Of a stretch of DNA of 64,000 nucleotides, positions 19,791 through 27,482 are shown piece by piece (the stretch's first letter is position 1; each line of letters opens with the position of its first letter). A program made the position numbers and the translations under genes. Origin of the DNA: Bacteroidia bacterium (lineage in GTDB: Bacteria; Bacteroidota; Bacteroidia; Palsa-965). Location of the stretch: contig JALONL010000003.1 of NCBI GenBank assembly GCA_025454955.1, forward strand, positions 186,001 through 250,000, given 5' to 3'. A model generated the notes under the pieces. It saw nothing but the letters and a program-made list of their open reading frames with translations. It had not been told where the DNA came from and did not search any database.

Positions 19791-19890
19791 TATTTACCCT
19801 CTGGTAACTACGAATAGTTACCGGAACCGGAATACCGACTAACCCCTAAGCAGTATTCTCGGTTCTCACCTCCCGGTAATCGCTCTTTAT

Positions 19891-20493
19891 TCATTGGTAT
19901 GTCTTGGATAAGCTGTTTATAGTGTTCTTGTATGAAGTCTTTTTGTACCCGGCATACTTAAATACATCATTTATCTCCTTTAATGCTTTGGCCCCAATTC
20001 CCCTGCTGCTTTTATCGGTTGCTAAATGCCAGTCCCAGAGTTCATCCAAATTATCGGCAATCGCCGAAACAGCATTTCTGGTTCTTACAGAGAGCAGCCC
20101 TATACAGGTAAGCGGTGCCCTGCGTAAAACCTGTTTTTTTTCTTTTAAGGTTTTACAGTCTAACCAGTCCTGAACGATGCTTCTGTAACGGTACATCCGT
20201 TTCAATACTCTGGTAAGTTTTTGCTGGGCATAATTCTCTGTCAGGCCGCTTTTAATTGCAGCGGCTTCCACAGTACCCTCCGTAAAAAACAAGCCAACAA
20301 GTTCAATCTCACCCTTTTCAAGAAAGCACAATGGGCCTTTACTCCAACTTTCCCAATGCGAAGCATATACTGCTTCCACATCATTGATTACAGATGCCGA
20401 AAGTTTGGGTATTGCCGATGAGCGTTTGAACTTTTTATCAGGTGGATGTGTGGTTTGATTGGTTTCGGTAAAACAGATATGCAGGGCTTTCAT
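19891..20493 (-). CDS. Small HTH / RNAP alpha-CTD-like protein, putative regulator
   Basis: 200 aa from the ATG at 20493 (MKALHICFTE). A longer frame to 20646 has no better support. The middle (about residues 70-115) contains GTVEAAAIKSGLTENYAQQKLTR-like helices resembling a sigma-type helix-turn-helix. The C-terminal 60 residues (LLSVRTRNAVSAIADNLDEL then SSRGIGAKALKEINDVF) resemble the helix-hairpin-helix fold of the RNA polymerase alpha C-terminal domain. It is cytoplasmic and probably binds nucleic acid. It lies upstream of the RHS operon in the same direction, separated by two hairpins, so control of that operon is possible but unproven. Confidence 0.6.
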   Translation of the reverse strand: MKALHICFTETNQTTHPPDKKFKRSSAIPKLSASVINDVEAVYASHWESWSKGPLCFLEKGEIELVGLFFTEGTVEAAAIKSGLTENYAQQKLTRVLKRMYRYRSIVQDWLDCKTLKEKKQVLRRAPLTCIGLLSVRTRNAVSAIADNLDELWDWHLATDKSSRGIGAKALKEINDVFKYAGYKKTSYKNTINSLSKTYQ

Positions 20494-20820
20494 AGTTGGT
20501 GTAGGGGTGCGGTACTCATCAGCCGGGATGTGTGGCGCACATACACAAACTGACTTTCCCGCATATATCAAAAATGCAAATAGCCGAAAGCAAGGGTGTG
20601 CGCCATTTTCCCTGTGCTTTCGGCCATCAGCCTTCCGACAAATCAAAAGTATTTAATCAGATTATCTGCCGAACACTTGTTAAGAAACTTTACTATATAC
20701 AGTCAGTTTCATTCTTTTTAGCTTCCTTTTTCGGTGGTATAATAGACACTCAGGACTACTATGTATTATTTTAAATAATTGATATACAGTATTTAGTAAT
20801 TCAGAATAAAGACATTCGAT
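20494..20820. other. Gap with one hairpin, no gene seen
   Basis: The gap separates two minus-strand genes. The only clear structure is an inverted repeat with 9-bp arms GCCGAAAGC / GCTTTCGGC at 20583-20624, in the probable leader of the 19891 gene. The rest is AT-rich, with no ORF or confident promoter. Confidence 0.5.
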
Positions 20821-22377
20821 CTATTTAATTATTGAGGACGGTTCCACTAAATTGCATTTATATGGCCGCCGCATTGACATGGATTCAAACCACAGATGAA
20901 AAGGAATAAGTTCATGCCCAAACATTTGCCATATATATTCGCCTTGACTTTCTTTGAGTAGTGCTAATTCTTCCGCTCTTATCTTGGATACGTATTTGAA
21001 ATCACCATCATATTTTAGTAGTTCGCGGAGCAAAACAATCACCAATTTATCCCGACTGCTAATATTTGTAAGCTGTTTGATTCTGTGAAGATCACGCTGT
21101 AATGCTACAAGATCAGCATACATTCTTTCAGTTTTTTTGTTTACGCATGACATTGCAATATTCATAAGCCTAAGCCCGATATTCCAACCGGCTTTGTCTT
21201 TGGTAATTTGATAGATTTGGCTTAATTCATATTGCGCTTCATGGTATTCGCCCATTGAAATCAGGCAGCAGGCTTTGAGATAACGCCTTTCTCCTGCCTT
21301 ATATCTCGTTGTTGCATATTTCATGTCATCGAGAAGTGTATTTATGGCTGCAAGTGCAGAACTAAATTCATTTCTGTAATACAGGGCATAAAACTCAATA
21401 AGTGTGGCCTCACCATAGTTCCATGAACCCGGTGTAAAATATTCTTTGGCAAGATTGGTATATACAAGTACTTCTGAGAAACGATAAAGAGGAAGGTGTG
21501 TTTGAGCAAGGTAGAGATAACAAATAGGCAACTGTGGTAAGCCATTTAAAGCAGGTTTGTTTTTCACAAAACGTAAAAGCTCCAGGGCTTTTTCAGCAGC
21601 TATAAGCGAATTACCGGATTCAGAATAATAATTTATTTCAAGACATATACCGTAGTAGTAGGCAAACGATACATTCGTTTGGCCATACATATCCCTTAGT
21701 TGCTTTATCCCATCGAGAATTTCCTCTTGATGTTTTCCAAGATTAGCTGTCTTTACGAGAAGTGTATTTATTTCATAAAAGAGTGCCTCAGCTTTAAATC
21801 CCGCTTTACGCGCCTGCTCGTAAAAATCAATCTCTGCTTCAAGTTCGATCAAATGTTCGTGTTGTGATCTTATTTTTAGCATTTCTAATTTCATGTATAG
21901 CAGTTGTATCAAATCTGAGTATAACTCATAATCTTTCCCCAACTTTACAGCTTCGGACAACCGGTCTAAGGCTAAAACAAATAACCCCCGCGATCTGAGT
22001 TCCATTACTTGCTTCGTAAGGTCTTTAATTCCAAATACAGCCACTCCTTTTTCGCTTTTGGCACCTGGCAAGGAATAATTCGTTTCGTCAACCAATGCCG
22101 CAAGTATCTTTTCTCTTAATTGGCTGGCCATTTTCGCAATCGTTTTGGGAGCCAGTTCAGCGTATTGTGTATAAAGCTCTTCGGGAACAGTAACTTGCCG
22201 GGTTATAAGTAGCTTAAAAAGTTCATTCAACTGAGATTTTTTGCCAGAACTTCTACCCAGCAAAATATAATCGCTGATGATTTGATTTTCCTCTGGCCGG
22301 ACAACAGCAACCAGTTCCAACAGTTTTTCAATACTGCCGTTTTGTCCCTGTTCTTTAATTTCTTTTTCGACTTGCAT
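20821..22377 (-). CDS. Cytoplasmic helical-repeat (TPR-like) protein
   Basis: 518 aa from the ATG at 22377 (MQVEKEIKEQ). An alternative ATG at 22452 adds 25 residues (MQATEIPSPIFGHFG), and the frame is open still further up. The protein is almost wholly alpha-helical, with regularly spaced Leu/Ala/Tyr pairs as in tetratricopeptide-type repeats (ALDRLSEAVKLGKDYELYSDL, AAEKALELLRFVKN, GEYHEAQYELSQIY). There is no signal peptide, enzyme motif or membrane span. Such repeats normally bind partner proteins. The family is unrecognised and the partner unknown. It stands alone, inside the repeat-bounded accessory region. Confidence 0.68.
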   Translation of the reverse strand: MQVEKEIKEQGQNGSIEKLLELVAVVRPEENQIISDYILLGRSSGKKSQLNELFKLLITRQVTVPEELYTQYAELAPKTIAKMASQLREKILAALVDETNYSLPGAKSEKGVAVFGIKDLTKQVMELRSRGLFVLALDRLSEAVKLGKDYELYSDLIQLLYMKLEMLKIRSQHEHLIELEAEIDFYEQARKAGFKAEALFYEINTLLVKTANLGKHQEEILDGIKQLRDMYGQTNVSFAYYYGICLEINYYSESGNSLIAAEKALELLRFVKNKPALNGLPQLPICYLYLAQTHLPLYRFSEVLVYTNLAKEYFTPGSWNYGEATLIEFYALYYRNEFSSALAAINTLLDDMKYATTRYKAGERRYLKACCLISMGEYHEAQYELSQIYQITKDKAGWNIGLRLMNIAMSCVNKKTERMYADLVALQRDLHRIKQLTNISSRDKLVIVLLRELLKYDGDFKYVSKIRAEELALLKESQGEYIWQMFGHELIPFHLWFESMSMRRPYKCNLVEPSSIIK

Positions 22378-22606
22378 TTGCTTAAAGTTACAATCTGCGC
22401 CAAATTGGCCAAAATGTCCGAAAATCGGGGAAGGGATTTCTGTTGCTTGCATAGAACCAAAACCTGAACTAAAATGCAAGCAATAGAACTGATTATCAGG
22501 ATTGTAGGAATTATTATCAATCCCGAAAACGGAGGTAATTAACCTGACCTTTATAGCTATTCGGGGGTAAAAATCACTTCCGGCACAGCTTTTGGGTACT
22601 GTAAAA

Positions 22607-22710
22607 TACTGCTCCCGCAGTAATACCGGAATCAAGTTTAAGGGGTTAGGCTTTATCCGGTAAGTTTTGGCGGCAAGGTGTTAAGGGGTTAGCACTTTGC
22701 CGCTTTTTTT
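22607..22710 (+). ncRNA. Possible small structured RNA with orphan terminator
   Basis: Three successive hairpins lie on the plus strand: TACTGC/GCAGTA (22607-22622), ACCGGA/TCCGGT (22625-22661) and GCGGCAAGGTG/CACTTTGCCGC (22670-22703). The last is followed by seven T, a classical intrinsic terminator, but no plus-strand gene lies upstream. TAAGGGGTTAG occurs twice (22639 and 22682). This is either a small RNA or the relic of a lost gene. Apart from it, the 22378-22959 interval contains no gene that I can support. Confidence 0.35.
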
Positions 22711-22959
22711 ATTTTTGCACAAAATGCTATCCTTTAAACTCATGATGATGAGGGTAACAAATTTTGAATTTTGATGCTCCCTGTGATTGGGTCTTAAACA
22801 TAAATTAAGGAAAAACCTTTTGCAGTCTGTCCTTCTTTTGCACTTTACCTTCAATCATTAAGGCACAGAAAAGATACAAGGTAATCATCTGAGGGAAAGG
22901 AGAAAGTAATTTATAGCATAAGAACAATTATTTTCAGGAAGCAGTTCAAATAATTGGGA

Positions 22960-23568
22960 AATTCTCAGGAAACATGGATAAATTCTCGGGAAGAGGCAAA
23001 CAATTCCCGGGAAGCAACAACAAATTCTTGGGAAGAGGCAACAAATTCTCGGGAAGAGTCAAACAATTCCCGGGAAGAGTCAAATAATTCTCGGGAAGAG
23101 GCAACAAATTCCCGGGAAGAGTCAAACAATTCCCGGGAAGCACCCACAAATTCCCGGGAAGAGTCAAACAATTCCCGGGAAGCATTAACAAATTCCCGGG
23201 AAGAGTCAAACAATTCCCAGGAAGCACCCACAAATTCCCGGGGAGAGGCAAACAATTCCCGGGAAGCACTAATAAATTCTCGGGAAGAGGCAACAAATTC
23301 TCGGGAAGAGTCAAACAATTCCCGGGAAGAGTCAAACAATTCCCGGGAAGCATTAACAAATTCCCGGGAAGAGTCAAACCATTCCCGGGAAGCATTAACA
23401 AATTCCCGGGAAGAGTCAAACAATTCCCGGGAAGCATTAACAAATTCCCGGGAAAGAGGTAACAATTCCCGGAAAGCACCCACAAATTCCAGGGAAAGAG
23501 GTAGTAATTCCCGGGAAGCATCAATAAATTCCTGGGAAGGAGGTAGTAATTCCCGGGAAGGATGCAAT
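22960..23568. repeat. Minisatellite block 1: 29 x 21-bp units
   Basis: Twenty-nine contiguous 21-bp units of the type AATTCCCGGGAAGAGTCAAAC, alternating in the middle with a version ending in GCATTAACA or GCACCCACA. Seventeen units keep the perfect 10-bp palindrome TTCCCGGGAA, and the others differ by one or two bases there. No spacers separate units, so it is not CRISPR. The period is a multiple of three, so several frames stay open. The plus frame would encode heptads like NSREESN and NSREALT, but it begins at a TTG with a stop codon immediately before it. I treat the block as non-coding DNA. Confidence 0.93.
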
Positions 23569-24072
23569 AATTCCCGGCAAGCAGGCATCTCCCCAAGAAA
23601 AATGAGCCACAATTCCCGGCAAGCAGGAATCTCCCCAGGAAAAATGAGCCACAATTCCCGGCAAGCAGGCATCTTCCCAGGAAAAGTGAGTCACAATTCC
23701 CGGCAAGCAGGCATCTCCCCAAGAAAAGTGAGCCACAATTCCCGGCAAGCAGGAATCTCCCCAAGAAAAGTGAGCCACAATTCCCGGCAAGCAGGCATCT
23801 CCCCAGGAAAAATGAGCCACAATTCCCGGCAAGCAGGCATCTCCCCAGGAAAAGTGAGCCATAATTCCCGGCAAGCAGGCATCTCCCCAAGAAAAGTGAG
23901 CCACAATTCCCGGCAAACAGGCATCTCCCCAGGAAAAGTGAGCCACAATTCCCGGCAAACAGGCATCTCCCCAGGAAAAGTGAGCCACAATTCCCGGCAA
24001 GTACGCATCATCCCGGGAAATGAAAGCCACAATTCCCAACATGCAGGCATCTCCCCGCAGGAACACTGCCTG
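23569..24072. repeat. Minisatellite block 2: 12 x 42-bp units
   Basis: Twelve contiguous 42-bp units beginning AATTCCCGGCAAGCAGG and ending GAGCCAC. The first half is a variant of the 21-bp unit of block 1 with the palindrome broken (CGGCAA instead of CGGGAA). The second half (TCTCCCCAGGAAAAGTGAGC) is a more diverged version, so one unit equals two block-1 periods. The first ten units differ at about seven sites, mainly transitions. The last two are degenerate, as expected at the edge of a tandem array. Confidence 0.92.
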
Positions 24073-24555
24073 TATCAAAAGAAAATAAGAAGCTCTACCG
24101 GTATTTTGCCTCCGTTGCAAGCAAAAAACACCCATTCCCCAATAATAACTAACGTTTTTCTGTAAAATGCCTGCATTTGCCCGGCCACAAAGGGTTTTCA
24201 CTGCTTTATACTTTACATTACCCTCCAAAAAGAAACAAAAAATTTACATACTGTGTAACATTACCTATACAGTTGCGTTAAGCATACAGGAACAAGAACG
24301 AAACCCACTCAATTACTCACCCTGCAATTCTCATTCCTCCGCATATCCCCTTTACATTCCTTTATTATTATTGTATCAGTTGCATGGCTATATGCAGCCG
24401 GCGGCCTTTTCACAGTGCCTGAAAAGGGGCACACCTGGCTCTGAGCGTGGTGCAACTGAACAATACACAATCACGCCTCAATTTTTTTTATGGTTTAACC
24501 GCGCCGCATACTGCAGTGTATGCACGGCAGGCGGCGGCGCACAACATTATCTGTT
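24073..24555. other. Gap after the minisatellite, no gene seen
   Basis: The interval is AT-rich in its first half. A minus-strand open frame starting at 24228 runs from here into the repeat block, but it has no signature beyond the repeats. GGCCTTTTCA / TGAAAAGGGGC at about 24402-24430 is a weak inverted repeat. I see no convincing promoter or RNA. Confidence 0.4.
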
Positions 24556-25248
24556 ATGTCCACATCTTATCTTCCCACATCCGACACCGACCGTGTGGTG
24601 TGGCTAAACAATTTCAGCAACCGTTTAGGACAGTACCGGCAGGCTTTGGGTATGACCACGGCCGAGGTAAACAGCTACGTAGCCGATGCGGCTATGCTGG
24701 CCTACGTAATACAGCTTTATGATGCGAGTTCGCAATATACTCAGGCACTTTCGAGCATAAAACGCAATTTGCGCAGCTCATCGCAACAGGTGGCCATGCC
24801 TTCGTTGCCTGTGTTGCCCAATATTGGCAGTGCGCCTGCGTCGGTAAACAGTGGTATTTTTAACCGCCTTTCTCAGTTGGTGGCGCGCATTAAAGTACAC
24901 GCGGCTTATACTACGGCTATGGGACAGGATTTGGGTATTATTGCCCCGGTGGTGCCGTTTGATCCGAATACTATGCAGCCCAATCTTTCCATTCGCTTAG
25001 AATCGGGTTATCCAAAAATAAAGTGGAACAAGGGTATGGCCGACGGTACAAAAATTTATGTGGACCGGAACGATAATTTGGGCTTTGTGTTGCTCAAGCA
25101 AACGGTAAAAAACACGCTGCTCGATACGCAGGCATTGCCGCCCAACACGTATTCGGTTACCTGGGCTTATAAAGCGCGGTTTATGCTCGACGATGATGAA
25201 GTGGGGCTGTTTTCGCAAACGCTTTCCATTAACGTAATCAGGGCATAG
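24556..25248 (+). CDS. Hypothetical protein, two-domain
   Basis: 230 aa from the ATG at 24556 (MSTSYLPTSD). An upstream ATG at 24520 would add an Arg-rich dozen residues. The N-terminal half is helical (SDTDRVVWLNNFSNRLGQY, EVNSYVADAAMLAYVIQLYD). The C-terminal 90 residues are beta-rich (IRLESGYPKIKWNKG, TKIYVDRND, YSVTWAYKARFMLDDDEVG), like an Ig or fibronectin-type domain. There is no signal peptide or membrane span. The arrangement resembles uncharacterised Bacteroidota proteins, but I cannot name the family. It is followed by a good terminator and is the last gene inside the direct-repeat bracket. Confidence 0.72.
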   Translation: MSTSYLPTSDTDRVVWLNNFSNRLGQYRQALGMTTAEVNSYVADAAMLAYVIQLYDASSQYTQALSSIKRNLRSSSQQVAMPSLPVLPNIGSAPASVNSGIFNRLSQLVARIKVHAAYTTAMGQDLGIIAPVVPFDPNTMQPNLSIRLESGYPKIKWNKGMADGTKIYVDRNDNLGFVLLKQTVKNTLLDTQALPPNTYSVTWAYKARFMLDDDEVGLFSQTLSINVIRA

Positions 25249-25301
25249 ACTGCGAAAGAGTGTTATAGTGGATAAGTATTGTTCCTGTACTTGTTTCTAT
25301 T

Positions 25302-25340
25302 CAAAGCTGCACCGGTTGCCCGGTGTGGCTTTGTTTTTTT
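25302..25340 (+). terminator. Intrinsic terminator
   Basis: CAAAGC..CACCGG pairs with CCGGTG..GCTTTG and is followed by a run of T. It ends the 24556 gene. Confidence 0.85.
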
Positions 25341-25398
25341 ATTTTGGCTTACATTCTATGGCAACCTCTTTTTCTCTTTAAAAAAGCATAAGCTAATC

Positions 25399-25525
25399 TA
25401 TCCGCTCCACCGCATCAACACCTGCGCCATCCACCCTTTAGCAATAAATATCATTTTCCGCACCGGATTATGTGTGCGCGAAGCGCCCACCGCATTAGGT
25501 TGATTGTGCCCAGTTGAGTGTGGTG
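25399..25525. repeat. Right copy of the 99-bp direct repeat
   Basis: 25399-25497 is identical to 7931-8029. It ends exactly at the stop codon of the radical SAM gene 25495-26700. 25511-25525 matches 8030-8044, with the 13 bases GGTTGATTGTGCC (25498-25510) present only here. Those 13 bases put the NAVGAS...MRWSG reading frame of the repeat out of frame with the radical SAM gene. Confidence 0.93.
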
Positions 25526-26700
25526 GTGAATTTGCTTTCCACTTCCTCATAAAGCCGCGTGCCTTTTATGGGATAGGCAATGGTAATGGTGTAATGATCG
25601 GGAGCCGATTGTACGAGGTGGCGGATGGTTTCTTTAATGTCGCTTCGTGTTTCGCCGGGGTAGCCGAGCATGATAAAGGTGCCGGCTTCGATGCCCTGTT
25701 TGCGGCTTAACTTAATCATGTTGCGCACCTGCTGCACATCCACCCGGCGATCCATTGCGTCGATAATGCGCTGTGAGCCGCTTTCGGCACCAATCCACAC
25801 ACGGAAACAGCCGCTCTGGCGCAGAAGCTCGATTACTTCTTCGTTCATGCGGTCGGCGCGGGAAATAATTTCGTAGCTCACGTTCAGCTTACGGCGCGCA
25901 ATTTCATCGGCAAATTCTTTGAGCCATTTGTGGCTGATGGTGAACACATCGTCCACAAACCAAATCTTGTCGGGATTATAATTGTGCTTAATACTTTCGA
26001 GTTCGTCCACCACCAGCGCCGGACTTCTGCGCCGGTATGTGCCGCCATACACCGCCCTGCTGCACCATTTGCAGGTGTAAGGGCAGCCGCGCATGGTGCT
26101 TACTGATACCATGCTGTAGCCGTGCCGCTCTTTCCAGGCGCGGAGATAGAGATTCAAATCAACTTTGCTGCGATTCGGGAAGGGCAGTTCGTCGATGTTG
26201 CGCAGCAATTTTCGTTCGGCATTTATTTTCAGCTCTCCGTTGTGCCACACCGCTGTACCGTCTATGTGCTGCGGAATCTGGCCGGTTTGCTCAATGGCTT
26301 TTACCACTTCGAGCATGGTTTCTTCGCCTTCGCCCACCACCAGCAGGTCGGCACCGTGTGTAAGGAAGTTTTCGGCGTGGTTGCGCACTTCGGGGCCGCC
26401 GAGTATGATGGGAATGTGTTTTAGCTGCTCGTCGGTTTTTACGGTATTTACCAAACGCAGTACGTTGAGCTTGGTCATGAGGTTGGTGTACATCGCAATT
26501 ACGTTTGGTTTGCTGCTTCGTATTTTTTCGAGCTGCAATTCGAACGTTTGAAAGGTACTGTCGAAAACCTCGTTTTCAATGCCGTGTTTTTCGAGCCAGG
26601 CCGAAATGTAAAGAATACCCAGCGGCACGTAGGGTTTCATGATGGCCTGTTCCTTTGGGTCATCGGCCAGAAAGTAACCGTGTGTGAGCAGTACTTTCAT
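25495..26700 (-). CDS. Class B radical SAM enzyme A, C-terminally short
   Basis: 401 aa, cytoplasmic. Residues 1-140 form a cobalamin-binding-like Rossmann domain (PYVPLGILYISAWL, ILGGPEVRNHAE, DLLVVGEGEETML). The radical SAM core follows, with the [4Fe-4S] ligands C206, C210 and C213 in RGCPYTCKWCSR. Such enzymes often methylate unactivated carbons or rearrange lipids and cofactors, but the substrate is unknown. It ends at ...TTLNWAQST, whereas the neighbouring enzyme B continues about 80 residues beyond the aligned NW. The end coincides with the 99-bp repeat, so the gene may be truncated. Last gene of a six-gene operon, with a 4-bp overlap (ATGA) with the methyltransferase before it. Confidence 0.88.
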   Translation of the reverse strand: MKVLLTHGYFLADDPKEQAIMKPYVPLGILYISAWLEKHGIENEVFDSTFQTFELQLEKIRSSKPNVIAMYTNLMTKLNVLRLVNTVKTDEQLKHIPIILGGPEVRNHAENFLTHGADLLVVGEGEETMLEVVKAIEQTGQIPQHIDGTAVWHNGELKINAERKLLRNIDELPFPNRSKVDLNLYLRAWKERHGYSMVSVSTMRGCPYTCKWCSRAVYGGTYRRRSPALVVDELESIKHNYNPDKIWFVDDVFTISHKWLKEFADEIARRKLNVSYEIISRADRMNEEVIELLRQSGCFRVWIGAESGSQRIIDAMDRRVDVQQVRNMIKLSRKQGIEAGTFIMLGYPGETRSDIKETIRHLVQSAPDHYTITIAYPIKGTRLYEEVESKFTTTLNWAQST

Positions 26701-27482
26701 GTTTCGCTGGGTTCAAGGGTGATAAGGAAATGATCGGCGGCATTGGCACACCAGCTTCCACGCGCCAGCAGACGGTCGAGCCCGGCGAGTATGGAAAACA
26801 AGAATGCTTTGCGTGCGAAAAACGGTTCGAGGTACGAGGGCGGAATGAACAGGCCCACCGCCGATGTATTTTTTATGCGGAAATGCGGGGCAAACAATGC
26901 GGCAAACTCAGCGGGTGTGTAGTACCAGGTGTTTACAGGCTCGCCTTCAATAACCGCGGTTACTGAATCTTTGCTGCTGCGTCGTTTGCGGCGTGCATCG
27001 CGCTTGAGGAGGAAGTAAAATTTTTCCCACCAGCATCCGCGGCCCATTACTACCAGCACTGCTTTGCCGTTTTTCGCAAGCCGCTGTTTCAGGGCCGGGG
27101 CCAATTGCCGGAGTTCATGCGGCGAGAGGCAGTTGAGTCCGCCGAAATTGGAGAAAATGAGATCTGTTTTTTGAGGCGGCAACTGCGCCGGTGTGCGCAA
27201 ATCGGCAAGGCTTACGATTACGTTTCGGCGTGCGGCGTTTTTGAGTGCGGCTTTCATTACCATGCCCTGCGAGCCGTCGGTGGCGAGTACTGTAAAGCCT
27301 TTTTGCGCCAGCCACGAGGCATCTTCGCCGGTGCCGCAGTTGAGTTCGAGTACTGATGCAGTGTTTGTGAGTTCGTGTGCAAGCAGCGCATACACGCGGT
27401 TTCGCTGGGCTGTGCCCGTTATGCTGTGCGTGAAATGCTCATCATACAGCGCGGCGTATTCGTTAAAGGCTGCGTGCTGCAT
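26697..27482 (-). CDS. Class I SAM-dependent methyltransferase
   Basis: 261 aa, cytoplasmic. Motif I is VLELNCGTGEDASWLA (residues 44-59), followed by an acidic end to strand 2 (VLATDGSQGMV) and a motif-IV-like ILFSNFGGLNCL-type segment (LIFSNFGGLNCLS). The C-terminal third (FIPPSYLEPFFARKAFLF) is hydrophobic and may bind a lipid-like substrate. It overlaps the upstream radical SAM gene by 20 bp and the downstream one by 4 bp, so it is translationally coupled and surely part of the same pathway. Confidence 0.85.
   Translation of the reverse strand: MQHAAFNEYAALYDEHFTHSITGTAQRNRVYALLAHELTNTASVLELNCGTGEDASWLAQKGFTVLATDGSQGMVMKAALKNAARRNVIVSLADLRTPAQLPPQKTDLIFSNFGGLNCLSPHELRQLAPALKQRLAKNGKAVLVVMGRGCWWEKFYFLLKRDARRKRRSSKDSVTAVIEGEPVNTWYYTPAEFAALFAPHFRIKNTSAVGLFIPPSYLEPFFARKAFLFSILAGLDRLLARGSWCANAADHFLITLEPSET

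Noticed and set aside
22960..24072. CRISPR array
   Set aside because: Units are contiguous, with no unique spacers, and no cas genes are present.
22954..24165. 403-aa plus-strand ORF of NSREESN/NSRQAGISP repeats as a protein gene
   Set aside because: It begins at TTG directly after an in-frame stop. Several other frames on both strands are also open because 21 and 42 are multiples of three, and the variation between units is not clearly biased to synonymous sites.
7931..25497. Functional integrative element with its own integrase
   Set aside because: I searched the reading frames between the repeats and found no tyrosine or serine recombinase, transposase, relaxase or tRNA gene. Only the direct-repeat bracket is kept as a finding.
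25279..25503. 74-aa plus-strand ORF over the terminator and 99-bp repeat
   Set aside because: It spans a strong terminator, and its only match is the repeat itself. The minus-strand reading (NAVGAS...MRWSG) is the more protein-like one.
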